This document shows, piece after piece, positions 20,001 through 28,650 of a stretch of DNA of 64,000 nucleotides (within the stretch, counting starts at the first letter, position 1; every line of letters starts with the position of its first letter). Both the position numbers and the translations under genes were made by a program. The DNA is from Aggregatimonas sangjinii (GTDB lineage: Bacteria > Bacteroidota > Bacteroidia > Flavobacteriales > Flavobacteriaceae), in contig NZ_CP040710.1 of the NCBI RefSeq assembly GCF_005943945.1, positions 1,127,001-1,191,000 of the forward strand. Reading direction: 5' to 3'. The notes beneath the pieces are model-generated. The model saw only the letters and a list, made by a program, of their open reading frames with translations. It did no database searches and was not told the origin of the DNA.

Positions 20001-21368
20001 TTAATCAATCCAGACCGATTTTGTATTTACAAATTCCCGAATGCCATAACCCGAAAGTTCCCTCCCGTAGCCACTGTTTTTAATGCCCCCGAACGGTAGT
20101 CTTGGATCTGACACGACCAGCTTATTCACGAAGCTACTGCCAGCCTCCAATTGCAGGGCAACTTTTTCACCTCTTTCAGTATTTCCGGTGATGACACCCG
20201 AGCCCAATCCGTATTGGGAATTATTCGCTAGTTCAATAGCATGCGCTTCGTTCTTCGCTTTGATTACGGAGGCTACCGGTCCAAAAAGTTCAACATCAAA
20301 AGCCTCCATTCCCGGTTTCAAGTCGGCAAGAATGGTCGCCGGATAGTAAGCGCCTTTACCTTCAGGAATGTTTCCGCCCAAAACCAACCGACCTCCTTGA
20401 GAGATGGTTTTCTGTACTTGCTCATGGATTTCATCGCGTAAATCGTGCCGGGCCATCGGCCCGTAATAGGTATCCTCATCCGTGGGTTTGCCCATCTTTG
20501 CCTTCTTCATCTTTTCCGTAAATCGGTGCAAAAAGTCATCGTAGATAGCATCCAGTACTATAAAACGCTTGGCCGCGATACAGGTTTGACCGTTATTCTG
20601 TAGTCTACCATAGGTCGCCAAGTCGGTGGCCTTCTCCAAATCCGCATCGTCTAGAATGATATAGGCATCACTTCCACCGAGCTCCATAACGGTCTTTTTC
20701 AGATTTTGTCCTGCTATAGAGGCTACTGAACGCCCTGCGGGGTCACTGCCGGTCAATGTGACGGCAACGATGTTCTCATCCTCGATTATTTTTTTCACTT
20801 GTTTTGATCCGATGTTCAGGTTGGTGAATATCCCTTTTGGGAATCCCGCTTGCGAAAAAGCTTTCTCCAAAGCCTCCGCACAGCCTTGAACATTGGAGGC
20901 ATGCTTTAAAACTCCGGTATTTCCTGCCATTATAGCCGGCACCGCAAAACGAATCACTTGATAGAAAGGGAAGTTCCAGGGCATGACGGCAAGAATCACA
21001 CCTATTGGCTGAAACGTCACATAGCTTTTCGCCGCCTCGGTTTCCACTTTTTCATTCGCCAGTAGCTTCTTAGTGTTATCAGCGTAATAGCGGCATATCA
21101 AGGCACATTTCTCCAATTCCTTTCGAGCCTGACCAATGGTCTTGCCCATTTCTTGGGTGGCCAATTTTGCATATTCTTCCTTCTTTTCTTCCATCACTTC
21201 CGCCAACTTGTACATCATCGCCGCCCGTTCCTCGTAACTATTTTCTTTCCAAAGCTTAAAGGCACTATTGGCTTGCTGTACTTTTTCAAGAGCGGTTTCA
21301 TCGGAAATTCGGGCATATTGCGCTACTTTTTCACCCGTAGCGGGGTCTATAATTTCAGCATAATCCAT
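20001..21368 (-). CDS. NAD(P)-dependent succinate-semialdehyde-type aldehyde dehydrogenase
   Basis: About 455 aa, aldehyde dehydrogenase superfamily. It has 'AVMPWNFPFYQVIRFA' (residues 129-144), 'vTLTGS' for cofactor binding, the general base Glu in MELGG (about residue 229) and the nucleophilic Cys in NNGQTC (about residue 263), then 'PFGGIKNSGYGRELS' near the end. The short N-terminus and 'GKTIGQAR.ELEKCA' match the succinate-semialdehyde dehydrogenase group. The ATG at 21366-21368 leaves 2 nt after the stop of the ThDP enzyme, so the two are translationally coupled. Together they could turn a 2-oxo acid into the acid one carbon shorter (2-oxoglutarate to succinate). Substrate is inferred. 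Confidence 0.88.
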   Translation of the reverse strand: MDYAEIIDPATGEKVAQYARISDETALEKVQQANSAFKLWKENSYEERAAMMYKLAEVMEEKKEEYAKLATQEMGKTIGQARKELEKCALICRYYADNTKKLLANEKVETEAAKSYVTFQPIGVILAVMPWNFPFYQVIRFAVPAIMAGNTGVLKHASNVQGCAEALEKAFSQAGFPKGIFTNLNIGSKQVKKIIEDENIVAVTLTGSDPAGRSVASIAGQNLKKTVMELGGSDAYIILDDADLEKATDLATYGRLQNNGQTCIAAKRFIVLDAIYDDFLHRFTEKMKKAKMGKPTDEDTYYGPMARHDLRDEIHEQVQKTISQGGRLVLGGNIPEGKGAYYPATILADLKPGMEAFDVELFGPVASVIKAKNEAHAIELANNSQYGLGSGVITGNTERGEKVALQLEAGSSFVNKLVVSDPRLPFGGIKNSGYGRELSGYGIREFVNTKSVWID

Positions 21369-21370
21369 TA

Positions 21371-23032
21371 TCAATCTTTCTTTAGGTTCTGCGAGTATTC
21401 TTTAATAAGAACATTCAATATTTTATGGTTCAAGGAGTAATCTACGGCGAGGTCTATCAAGTGAACCCCGGTTGCGTGTAGACAGCTTTTTAAGGTCTTT
21501 TCAAAATCCTCAACAGAATTTGGTCTATGGCCTCTGGCGCCAAAACTTTCCGCATACTTTACGAAATCTGGATTGCCGTAGTCCAATCCGTATTTCGGGA
21601 AACCTTCGCCTTCTTGCTTCCATTGGATCATTCCATAGGCGTTATCATTCAATATAATTACAACCAAATCAAGTTGAAGGCGAACGGCGGTTTCCATTTC
21701 CTGCGAATTCATCATAAAACCGCCATCACCGTTGACTGAGATAACTTTTTTATCGGGATTCAGTTCTTTCGCCATTAGGGCGGATGCCAAACCTGCACCC
21801 ATAGTAGCCAGGGCATTATCAAGAATAAGGCTATTCTGCTTGTAGGCGGGATAGTTGCGTGCAAACCATAACTTATAAATTCCATTATCCAAGGTCACGA
21901 TACCATCTTCCGGAAGCATATCACGTATGATTTTGACCAAACGTTGTGGTAAGATTGGAAACCGGTCGTCCTTTTCATACTTGGTAAGACGTTTTGAGAC
22001 CTTGTCTCGAATAGCGAGGAAAAAATCGGTATCCCAACTTTTTGAATCGGCAACCAAGGCCTTTGTCAATTGGTGTACACTGTCCGCAATATCACCGATG
22101 ACATTGAATTGGGGGAAGTAGACTTCGTCGATTTCGGCCGCAAAGAAGTTGATATGAATCACTTTTCGTTCGTCTTCGGGATTCATAAAAAACGGCGGCT
22201 TTTCAATCGTGTCATGGCCCACATTGATAATCAGGTCCGCCTCGTCAATCGCTTCATGTAAGAAATCATAGTCCGATAATGCAGCTGTTCCTAAGTATAA
22301 GGGATGTCTTTCGTCTATGATACCCTTACCCATTTGGGTGTTGAAAAAGGGAATTCCCAATCTTTCCACGAATTCCGTAAGTGCCGTACTAGCTCTCTTC
22401 CTATTGGCTCCGGCGCCAATCAACAACAATGGCTTTTTGGCGGCAAGTATCATCTTAGCAGCCTCTCGAATCGTTTCGGGTCCTGCATTCGGAATTCTAT
22501 AGTTCACCACCTTGAACAACTTTGGGTCGGATACTTCTTCTTGTGCAATATCCTCCGGGAGTTCTATATGCACTGCACCGGGTCGTTCTTCGGTCGACAA
22601 CCTGAAGGCTTCTCGAATGATTGACGGAATGTGTTCCGCATGGGTTACTTGCTTCGTAAACTTTGTTAGTGGCTGCATCATCTCCACGACATCGATGATC
22701 TGAAATTTACCCTGCTTGCTTTTTTTGATAGGTTTTTGCCCCGTAATCATGACCAAGGGCATCGCCCCCAATTGTGCATAAGCGGCCGGTGTCACAAGAT
22801 TAGTCGCACCTGGCCCCAAAGTGGCCAAACAGACACCAGGTTTTCCGGTTAACCTTCCATACGTCGCGGCCATAAAACCGGCACCTTGCTCGTGTCGGGT
22901 AAGTACGAATTTGATTTTATCGGATTTTCTGAGCGACTCCAAAAAATCGAGATTTTCCTCCCCGGGTAGTCCGAAAATATATTCAACTCCCTCATTTTCC
23001 AGAGCACTAATACATAAGTCCGATGCTTTCAT
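21371..23032 (-). CDS. Acetolactate-synthase-like ThDP enzyme, candidate 2-oxoglutarate decarboxylase
   Basis: A 553-aa three-domain thiamine-diphosphate enzyme. The PYR domain has 'YIFGLPGEENLDFLESL' and the catalytic Glu48 in TRHEQG; the middle domain lies near 190-325; the PP domain has 'NGDGGFMMNSQEME' and 'NDNAYGM' for Mg2+/ThDP (about 445-485). It aligns with large subunits of acetolactate synthase, but no regulatory small subunit is nearby. The 'EnEGVEYIFGLPGEENL' start is, as I recall it, shared with the cyanobacterial ALS-like protein shown to be a 2-oxoglutarate decarboxylase, which is also encoded next to a succinate-semialdehyde dehydrogenase. A PhyH dioxygenase precedes it. Acetolactate synthase or a 2-hydroxyacyl-CoA lyase remain possible. 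Confidence 0.85.
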   Translation of the reverse strand: MKASDLCISALENEGVEYIFGLPGEENLDFLESLRKSDKIKFVLTRHEQGAGFMAATYGRLTGKPGVCLATLGPGATNLVTPAAYAQLGAMPLVMITGQKPIKKSKQGKFQIIDVVEMMQPLTKFTKQVTHAEHIPSIIREAFRLSTEERPGAVHIELPEDIAQEEVSDPKLFKVVNYRIPNAGPETIREAAKMILAAKKPLLLIGAGANRKRASTALTEFVERLGIPFFNTQMGKGIIDERHPLYLGTAALSDYDFLHEAIDEADLIINVGHDTIEKPPFFMNPEDERKVIHINFFAAEIDEVYFPQFNVIGDIADSVHQLTKALVADSKSWDTDFFLAIRDKVSKRLTKYEKDDRFPILPQRLVKIIRDMLPEDGIVTLDNGIYKLWFARNYPAYKQNSLILDNALATMGAGLASALMAKELNPDKKVISVNGDGGFMMNSQEMETAVRLQLDLVVIILNDNAYGMIQWKQEGEGFPKYGLDYGNPDFVKYAESFGARGHRPNSVEDFEKTLKSCLHATGVHLIDLAVDYSLNHKILNVLIKEYSQNLKKD

Positions 23033-23130
23033 TTAAATTTCTTTAATACTAATTTCTAATTCACCCTTACTTGTCAACCGACCTTCTATCCATGCTTTGA
23101 AAAGGATTTTTCGGACATTCTATTTGGATT

Positions 23131-24015
23131 TTAATTTGGCTCAAAAAGTAGTGGGAAGAATTTTCCCTGCATTTTGTCACCCTTCGGAACCGGAGGTACG
23201 CCCGCCAACAACTCATCATTCGTATTGCTGACCGTACCATCGGCAAAAACATTTAGTACAAAGGCCCTGCGGCTCCTATTGGATTTGTTCTCGTAAGAAC
23301 CATGAACCATCAAGGGATGATGAAAGGTTGCGTACCCTTTTTTCAACGCTATGGCCACGGGATTCTTAAATTGTTCCTTTTGTTCTTCGTTCAAGTAATT
23401 TATCAGGCCGTTCATATCACCAGCCAATGGCGGGGCATCTAATAGTCCCCATTTATGGCTTTTGGGAATATAATGCAAACATCCGTTTTCCGTATTTGCG
23501 TCATCCAACCCTGTCCAACAAGTGAGGTGTTGCATGGCGATGGTTCTTGTCCAGTACGAATAATCTTGATGCCAGGCTACTACACCACCGTGTTCTGCCG
23601 GTTTGCAAAATAACTGGTCGTGCCAAAAGCGAACGGGCTTGTTTTCCAATAGCTGATGGGCCGCCATGACAAAGGCCGGATTCCATAGCACATCGTGAAA
23701 CCCTTCGGTAATACGCCAATGACCCAAGGAATGGAATAGGACCGAATTCGGGTCTTCGGATTCATTACTATGAAATTCATAGAACAGTTCGTGTGCGGGA
23801 TGTTCGGGATCCAGTATTTCCCTCAATTCCTTTCGCAATTTTTCGACTTGTTCATTACTTAAGAGCTTTATGCCCGATACATAGCCCTCTTCATGAAAAT
23901 GATTCACCTGTTCGTCGGTCAATCGGTATTGCTGCCATTCTTCCTTTGAATTTGGCCAATCAAAAATGTTCGAGATCAAATGATGTTTCTCCGCTAAATC
24001 CTTTATTTTTTGCAT
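23131..24015 (-). CDS. Phytanoyl-CoA dioxygenase (PhyH) family protein
   Basis: About 294 aa, a non-haem Fe(II)/2-oxoglutarate dioxygenase. The metal triad is visible as H-x-D in 'VAWHQDYSYW' (about residues 149 and 151) and the distal His in 'HPLMVHGSYENKS' (about 238); the 2-oxoglutarate-binding Arg follows in 'NRSRRAF'. The segment 'CLHYIPKSHKWGLL' is typical of PhyH. I use the ATG at 24013-24015; a GTG 30 bp upstream is also in frame. It is 98 bp upstream of the ThDP enzyme and may share its operon. The hydroxylated substrate is unknown. Confidence 0.87.
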   Translation of the reverse strand: MQKIKDLAEKHHLISNIFDWPNSKEEWQQYRLTDEQVNHFHEEGYVSGIKLLSNEQVEKLRKELREILDPEHPAHELFYEFHSNESEDPNSVLFHSLGHWRITEGFHDVLWNPAFVMAAHQLLENKPVRFWHDQLFCKPAEHGGVVAWHQDYSYWTRTIAMQHLTCWTGLDDANTENGCLHYIPKSHKWGLLDAPPLAGDMNGLINYLNEEQKEQFKNPVAIALKKGYATFHHPLMVHGSYENKSNRSRRAFVLNVFADGTVSNTNDELLAGVPPVPKGDKMQGKFFPLLFEPN

Positions 24016-24219
24016 ATTTAAATTGACTTGTTTCAGACCTGTCACATCATATTCCAGGACGTTTCGTGTTGATGTATCTTTTTGGCCTTTTTCGCTTTAC
24101 TCATTCTGTAGGCTCAAAATATACATTACTTAAATATAGCGAAGATTCTACTAGAAACGATTGTCTTTTCTGCATATTAGTGTAGCATCCTTTTGAAACC
24201 GAATATTTGCAGACCCTTA

Positions 24220-25404
24220 CTATGATTTAAGCTTGAGCAGCGTATTGTCGTTCGTAGTTATATTGTATATAAAAAAGCCTACGCCCATCGTTGCCATGGC
24301 CAAACCGGCGTACAAAAATGCCGAATTCATAGTTGTGGCATCGGCCAAGGGTTGAATTAAAATTGGGGAAAAGAACTGCCCTAAAAACATAAATGCCGAG
24401 AGCAAGCCCATAATCGTTCCGCGCACTCTATTGGGTGCTACGTTCATTACTAAGGCGGTCGTGTTTGGCATTATGAGCCCATTTCCAAATCCGGCTATGA
24501 ACAGACTGGCCGTAATCCCGATGAAGGTGTCGAATGACGCTATGAGTACATATCCAGTACCCATGATCAGAAACGATGCCATATATAACCAGGAGGTATG
24601 AAAATTTGTATTCAGCTTTTTGTAAGCCAAGGATGAAATAGCTCCCGATAGCGTTCCTGCTGCAATGGCCAAGCCGACTTTAGTGCTACTTACTCCGATT
24701 TTGTTCAATATGAACGGTACTTGTACCGGCATCATGTAAAAGAACACCATGGTTACGAAAATCAAAAGTAGGAGAAATAGTATGGCATTACGTGGTTTAG
24801 GTTCTATGCTTTTTAGATTGGCTGATTCATCGCTTTCCATTTTTTCAGGTTCTTTAATGAACCGTATGGCCGGTATGACTATCAATAGGGATAACCCGTA
24901 TATGAAGAACGGACCTCTCCAACTCATTTCGGCTAGCACTCCACCTAGACTAATAAATAGGATGCCACCAATGGCCATGGCCGCCGCTTGCTGCCCCAAG
25001 AAATTACTACGCTCTTCGCCTTCGAAATAGTCAGCTATTAATGTGGAGGTCACGGTCATAACGATAGCTACGGCGATGCCTAACAGTCCTCTGCTGACTA
25101 AAATCCACATGAGACTGTCGACCAGACCGCCCAGACTTCCCCCGATTCCATAGAGTATAAGTGAAACTATCAAGAGTGTTTTTCGGCCGATTTTATCTAC
25201 CGCGACACCGGCGATAGGTGATATGATGGCTATGAACAGTGCAGGTAATGTGAGTATGAGTTTAGAAAGAAAATCCGAATCCGGATTGTCCGAAAAGGTT
25301 TCCTTTATCAAGGGTAGGGAAGCAGCAATAGTGGCCCCAGACATAACGGTAAGAGTACTGGATGCGAGAAGTGTGATTTTAACGAATTTGACGTTGATTT
25401 TCAT
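24220..25404 (-). CDS. Major facilitator superfamily transporter
   Basis: A 394-aa protein with twelve hydrophobic segments in two bundles. Between helices 2 and 3 is the MFS A-motif 'GvavDKIGRKtlLi', and helix 4 carries 'RGLLGIAVAIVMTvtSTLIaDYF', as in drug/H+ antiporters. The helix after the mid-loop reads 'mMPVQVPFILNKIG', typical of the multidrug-resistance branch. It starts 1 bp after the stop of the SnoaL lipoprotein gene, so the two are coupled. In this operon, with a porin, it likely takes up or exports the compound handled by the hydrolases. Confidence 0.86.
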   Translation of the reverse strand: MKINVKFVKITLLASSTLTVMSGATIAASLPLIKETFSDNPDSDFLSKLILTLPALFIAIISPIAGVAVDKIGRKTLLIVSLILYGIGGSLGGLVDSLMWILVSRGLLGIAVAIVMTVTSTLIADYFEGEERSNFLGQQAAAMAIGGILFISLGGVLAEMSWRGPFFIYGLSLLIVIPAIRFIKEPEKMESDESANLKSIEPKPRNAILFLLLLIFVTMVFFYMMPVQVPFILNKIGVSSTKVGLAIAAGTLSGAISSLAYKKLNTNFHTSWLYMASFLIMGTGYVLIASFDTFIGITASLFIAGFGNGLIMPNTTALVMNVAPNRVRGTIMGLLSAFMFLGQFFSPILIQPLADATTMNSAFLYAGLAMATMGVGFFIYNITTNDNTLLKLKS

Positions 25405-25405
25405 G

Positions 25406-25960
25406 CTATTGGTTTTCGACCCTTTGAAATGCTTGGCCGGCCAACGCCGTTGTGTCTAGGTAAATAACCTTATACTCGCGGGTTTTAAACAACCATTTTC
25501 CGTCCTTCTTGATAAGGCTATCCTTATAACTAGCGATATTGTAATTACTCATTTTGGCATTCCTCGCGATTTCGTTGAGATAGAAATTTGCTGTGGCCGT
25601 CTTGCCATCCTCGGAAAGATCGACATTAAAACTGGTATTGAGCTGTACGAAAAACTCCCAATCCGATAGTAAGTTTTCAAAGGCATTGGCGATACTATCA
25701 CGACCTTTAAAGGTCTTATTGATGGGTGGCCCAATGATCCATTTACTATTTTCTGCCCATAGACTTTGAAAAAGTTTCTTGTCTTGTAGTGCCGCAGCAT
25801 CGGAGTAGACGTTGCTTAAAGCGACAATCTGTTCCTTATCCCTAAATCGTTCGAACTCTGTTTTTAGTTCCAAAAACTCCTTACGTTCTACGCTGGAATT
25901 TGTGCAAGCGACACCTACCATTGTACAGGCTAAGAGCAAAATGCTTTTATTTAGTTTCAT
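25406..25960 (-). CDS. SnoaL-like lipoprotein
   Basis: A 184-aa protein with a lipoprotein signal: a hydrophobic stretch and a lipobox ending in VAC, with the acylated Cys at residue 19, followed by TNSS. The mature part starts with a coiled 'keFLELktEFERFRDKEQIvaLsnvYsdAaalqd', then the NTF2-like 'lfqsLWAenskWiigPP..ktfkGRDsIanaFenll', and ends in 'kDGKWLFktReYkviYLDT'. It is the envelope counterpart of the cytoplasmic SnoaL-like proteins at 15.4-16.2 kb. It sits between the porin and the MFS transporter genes. Confidence 0.82.
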   Translation of the reverse strand: MKLNKSILLLACTMVGVACTNSSVERKEFLELKTEFERFRDKEQIVALSNVYSDAAALQDKKLFQSLWAENSKWIIGPPINKTFKGRDSIANAFENLLSDWEFFVQLNTSFNVDLSEDGKTATANFYLNEIARNAKMSNYNIASYKDSLIKKDGKWLFKTREYKVIYLDTTALAGQAFQRVENQ

Positions 25961-26007
25961 ATGTTATCTATTTGAATATATAATGCGTTGTAATGTGATA
26001 CTATCAT

Positions 26008-27411
26008 CTAGAACCGAAATAGGAATGTGAGATTTAAAAAATCGCTGATTTCCATGGGCGTTGGGTTATCACGGACAAAACCGCCCGAATAGAAACGTGA
26101 ATAATTTATTGTTGAGCTCATATAAGGATTGAAAGTATAGGTGAGTTGGAAATTCAACTGGCTCCCTAGAAATTCTTTCTCCAGTCCATCAGGTTCTAAC
26201 AAAGGCATGCCGTTTCCTCCAATGTAAAGACCGTCCTCGACTGAGGTACGCCAATACCAGGCCCAGTCCACCAATAAGTTAAAATCATTTTCCTTAGCTA
26301 TTGTGAAACTTGGGTGAATGTCCCAAAAGTTGGAGGCGTAAAGTGCTCCCGCGCCCCGATAATACCCTTGTCGTGGGTACATGGGATTGAAGGAGTTCAA
26401 TTTAGTATCGGTAGAATCACGGTCACCTGTGAAATAATCGACTTTTAGGCCTATTCTTTTAGTGATGGAAGCCTTGGGATAAAAGGTATATCCCGTTTCC
26501 CCATAAAAACCAAAGGCGGCGATATTACTTTCTCCCACGGTCCCGAACTGGCCGATGGCCTCTACATCATAGTCCCATTTCCCTTTAATGTTGTACAATC
26601 TAAGGCCAAGGGAATGTCTAGTTTCTTCGCCTTCCGCATTAAAAAATTGAGAGATTTCGTCGATAAACCCAAAGTAATGTAGATCAATATTGCTATCTAG
26701 AATTTCAGCGGTATTCGACTGGGCGTAGACTCCCAAAAAGGTTTCTTCGGAATCCAAGATAGGATTGTCGAGAACTCCGGGTTGGTTATTTCCATATTTC
26801 GTCAAGAACCCATCTACCTTCCAACGAGAAGTTTCATAAATTAGCTTAATGCCTTCCCAATAGTGCCGTACGTTCGGCCCTTCCCTAATGGTGACCATTC
26901 GGCCCCTGCCGTAATTGAGTTCTTGTCTACCTAAGCGAGCTGTAAGAGATTCACTTCCGGTATCTATAAACTTATAGTCGGCGAAAAGATTGAGCAAAAA
27001 GAGTTCGTCCCTATCGATTACTCGCGCAGGAGTTTCCTTAAAAAGTTCAAAGCCCGATGCGGGCTGCACAAAAAATCTAAAGCGATTTCCCAAATGCAAA
27101 TCTGCGTGTGCCATTAGCCGCGTTAAAAGAAATCCCTCCCCTTCATCTTGGCGATTATGAATACTTTCGTAAAAAGACCTCAATTCACCACCAAAAGATA
27201 CGTAGGATGAACCCTCGGCATTCAATCGTATGAATTTGATGGTATCGAAAGGAGCAGTTGCCTTAGAACTGTCTTTTAGGAACCCATAGTTTTCTAAATA
27301 ACGTATAGGTAATATAGGAGGTCTAACGTCCGCTATTTCTTGTGCTTGAGTTTTGGAAAACCATAAGGAAATCAAGATGAGTAGTAGAATGCATTTTTCG
27401 AACTTTGACAT
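26008..27411 (-). CDS. Alginate-export-family outer-membrane porin
   Basis: A 467-aa protein with a signal peptide ending in TQAQ and an 18-strand-type barrel of alternating residues ending in an aromatic (FLFRF), as in outer-membrane beta barrels. Markers of the alginate_exp family are 'SfGGElRsFYE', 'rvfvQpasgfe', 'RdElFLlNlFaDYkF', 'aRLGRQELnYGrGRmvtiREGPNVRhyweGikli' and 'FNPMYPRqGYY'. Despite the name, the family covers porins for many organic compounds. It lies within the catabolic operon, 33 bp after the alpha/beta hydrolase gene. A relative is at 37304-38668. Confidence 0.86.
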   Translation of the reverse strand: MSKFEKCILLLILISLWFSKTQAQEIADVRPPILPIRYLENYGFLKDSSKATAPFDTIKFIRLNAEGSSYVSFGGELRSFYESIHNRQDEGEGFLLTRLMAHADLHLGNRFRFFVQPASGFELFKETPARVIDRDELFLLNLFADYKFIDTGSESLTARLGRQELNYGRGRMVTIREGPNVRHYWEGIKLIYETSRWKVDGFLTKYGNNQPGVLDNPILDSEETFLGVYAQSNTAEILDSNIDLHYFGFIDEISQFFNAEGEETRHSLGLRLYNIKGKWDYDVEAIGQFGTVGESNIAAFGFYGETGYTFYPKASITKRIGLKVDYFTGDRDSTDTKLNSFNPMYPRQGYYRGAGALYASNFWDIHPSFTIAKENDFNLLVDWAWYWRTSVEDGLYIGGNGMPLLEPDGLEKEFLGSQLNFQLTYTFNPYMSSTINYSRFYSGGFVRDNPTPMEISDFLNLTFLFRF

Positions 27412-27444
27412 AAGTCTTGATGGGCAGATTACTTTTTAAATAAT

Positions 27445-28305
27445 CTATTTGTAAAATTTCAGCAGTTGTTCTAACAAATCCTCTGGTTTTTCCTCTGCGA
27501 TCATATGCCCACAATCAGGTATAATACCTCCCTCTATCCTCTCACAATACGGCTCTAATTGAGAATGGGTATATGATGATCCGTATTCACCACCCAAGGC
27601 TAGTACCGCTACAGTGATTTTTCCATTTTCAATGGCCTCGGCAATTTGATCAGTGGTTTCTAAGGCATCACGGTACCAACCAACACTTCCCCGAATTCCA
27701 GCGCTGTTCGCATAAGTTCGCATATATTCATCCATGTCCTCCTCACTGACCGCTGCGGGATTATACAACATCAATCCGTGCAAATAGCTCCAAAACTCAC
27801 GTTCTTTACCAAGAATCAGGGTTTCAGGTAAATCAATCGCGGAATTGAAGCCGAAATGCCAATATCCACCGTGATTTTCTCTATTATATGTTGTGAATTT
27901 ATGGAGATTGACGCTCGGTAGAGGCTCATCCATATAAGTTATCGATGCCAGTTCTTCGGGAAATTTGGCCGCATAGAGAAATGTAGGTAAAGCGCCCATA
28001 TCCCAACCTACAACATTAACTTTTTCCGTGATCTGCAGCTGTTTTAAAATTGCTCTTAAATCTTCTACCAGATTCAGGCCGTCATATCCGTTGTTCGGTT
28101 TATCGCTATCGCCATAACCTCGCATGTCAGGACATATGACCATATAACCGTTTTCTACCAATTTTGGAGCAACTTTACGCCAAGTATATGATGTTCCCAA
28201 CCAACCGTGTACTAAAAGAATTACTTTTCCTTCACCGGCTTTTCTTATATGCAATCGGGTGTTGTTTACGAATAATTTAATATGTTCAAAATTTTCAAAT
28301 GTCAT
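27445..28305 (-). CDS. Alpha/beta hydrolase, epoxide-hydrolase/dehalogenase type
   Basis: A 286-aa cytoplasmic protein. The oxyanion strand reads 'VILLVHGWLGTSYTWRKVAP', followed by 'viCPDMRGYGDSDKPnnGYD'. The nucleophile elbow is GWDMGA, again an Asp nucleophile, and the catalytic His lies in 'DCGHMIAEEKPE'. The cap has 'GKEREFWSYLHGLMLYNPAAVSEED', close to the cap of the enzyme at 16324-17163. The two share domain order but differ in nucleophile context (GWDMGA against GYDHGG), so they are paralogues with probably different substrates. It lies between the DUF2798 and porin genes. Confidence 0.87.
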   Translation of the reverse strand: MTFENFEHIKLFVNNTRLHIRKAGEGKVILLVHGWLGTSYTWRKVAPKLVENGYMVICPDMRGYGDSDKPNNGYDGLNLVEDLRAILKQLQITEKVNVVGWDMGALPTFLYAAKFPEELASITYMDEPLPSVNLHKFTTYNRENHGGYWHFGFNSAIDLPETLILGKEREFWSYLHGLMLYNPAAVSEEDMDEYMRTYANSAGIRGSVGWYRDALETTDQIAEAIENGKITVAVLALGGEYGSSYTHSQLEPYCERIEGGIIPDCGHMIAEEKPEDLLEQLLKFYK

Positions 28306-28397
28306 CTTTGCTATTTTTCAGTTTGTTATTTATCGTCCAATATTGGAATAAAGTATGCACCAATCGAATTCCATTAGGCCAGCCGGTTGAAGTGCCT

Positions 28398-28640
28398 TTA
28401 GTTGTCTTTTGATTCATACGCTAAAAGTTTTGTGATGCGTTGAACTAATGGCATTGTTATGAAAACAATTGGAAGCACTATTATCCATGTTCTGAAAAAG
28501 TTTCTTAGCCATGTGGAAACAAAACTCTCGATGAATCCCTTGTCGAGCCAAAGCATTATCGCCGAAAGTGAGGCGCCTATGAACAAGGTCATCAGTAGCA
28601 TAAAAATCGGCATGTAGTATTTCGAAGGAAGTTTCTTCAT
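28398..28640 (-). CDS. DUF2798 small membrane protein
   Basis: An 80-aa protein with two membrane helices (about residues 10-30 and 45-66) joined by a loop. The pattern 'KLPSKYYMPIFMLLMTlfig..lSaimlwl..gf...FvstWlRnFfrtWiivLPivfitmPlvqriTk' fits DUF2798. Such proteins often stand beside regulators or small transporters; the function is unknown. It starts 10 bp after the stop of the isochorismatase-like gene. Confidence 0.8.
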   Translation of the reverse strand: MKKLPSKYYMPIFMLLMTLFIGASLSAIMLWLDKGFIESFVSTWLRNFFRTWIIVLPIVFITMPLVQRITKLLAYESKDN

Positions 28641-28650
28641 CTACGGCTAT

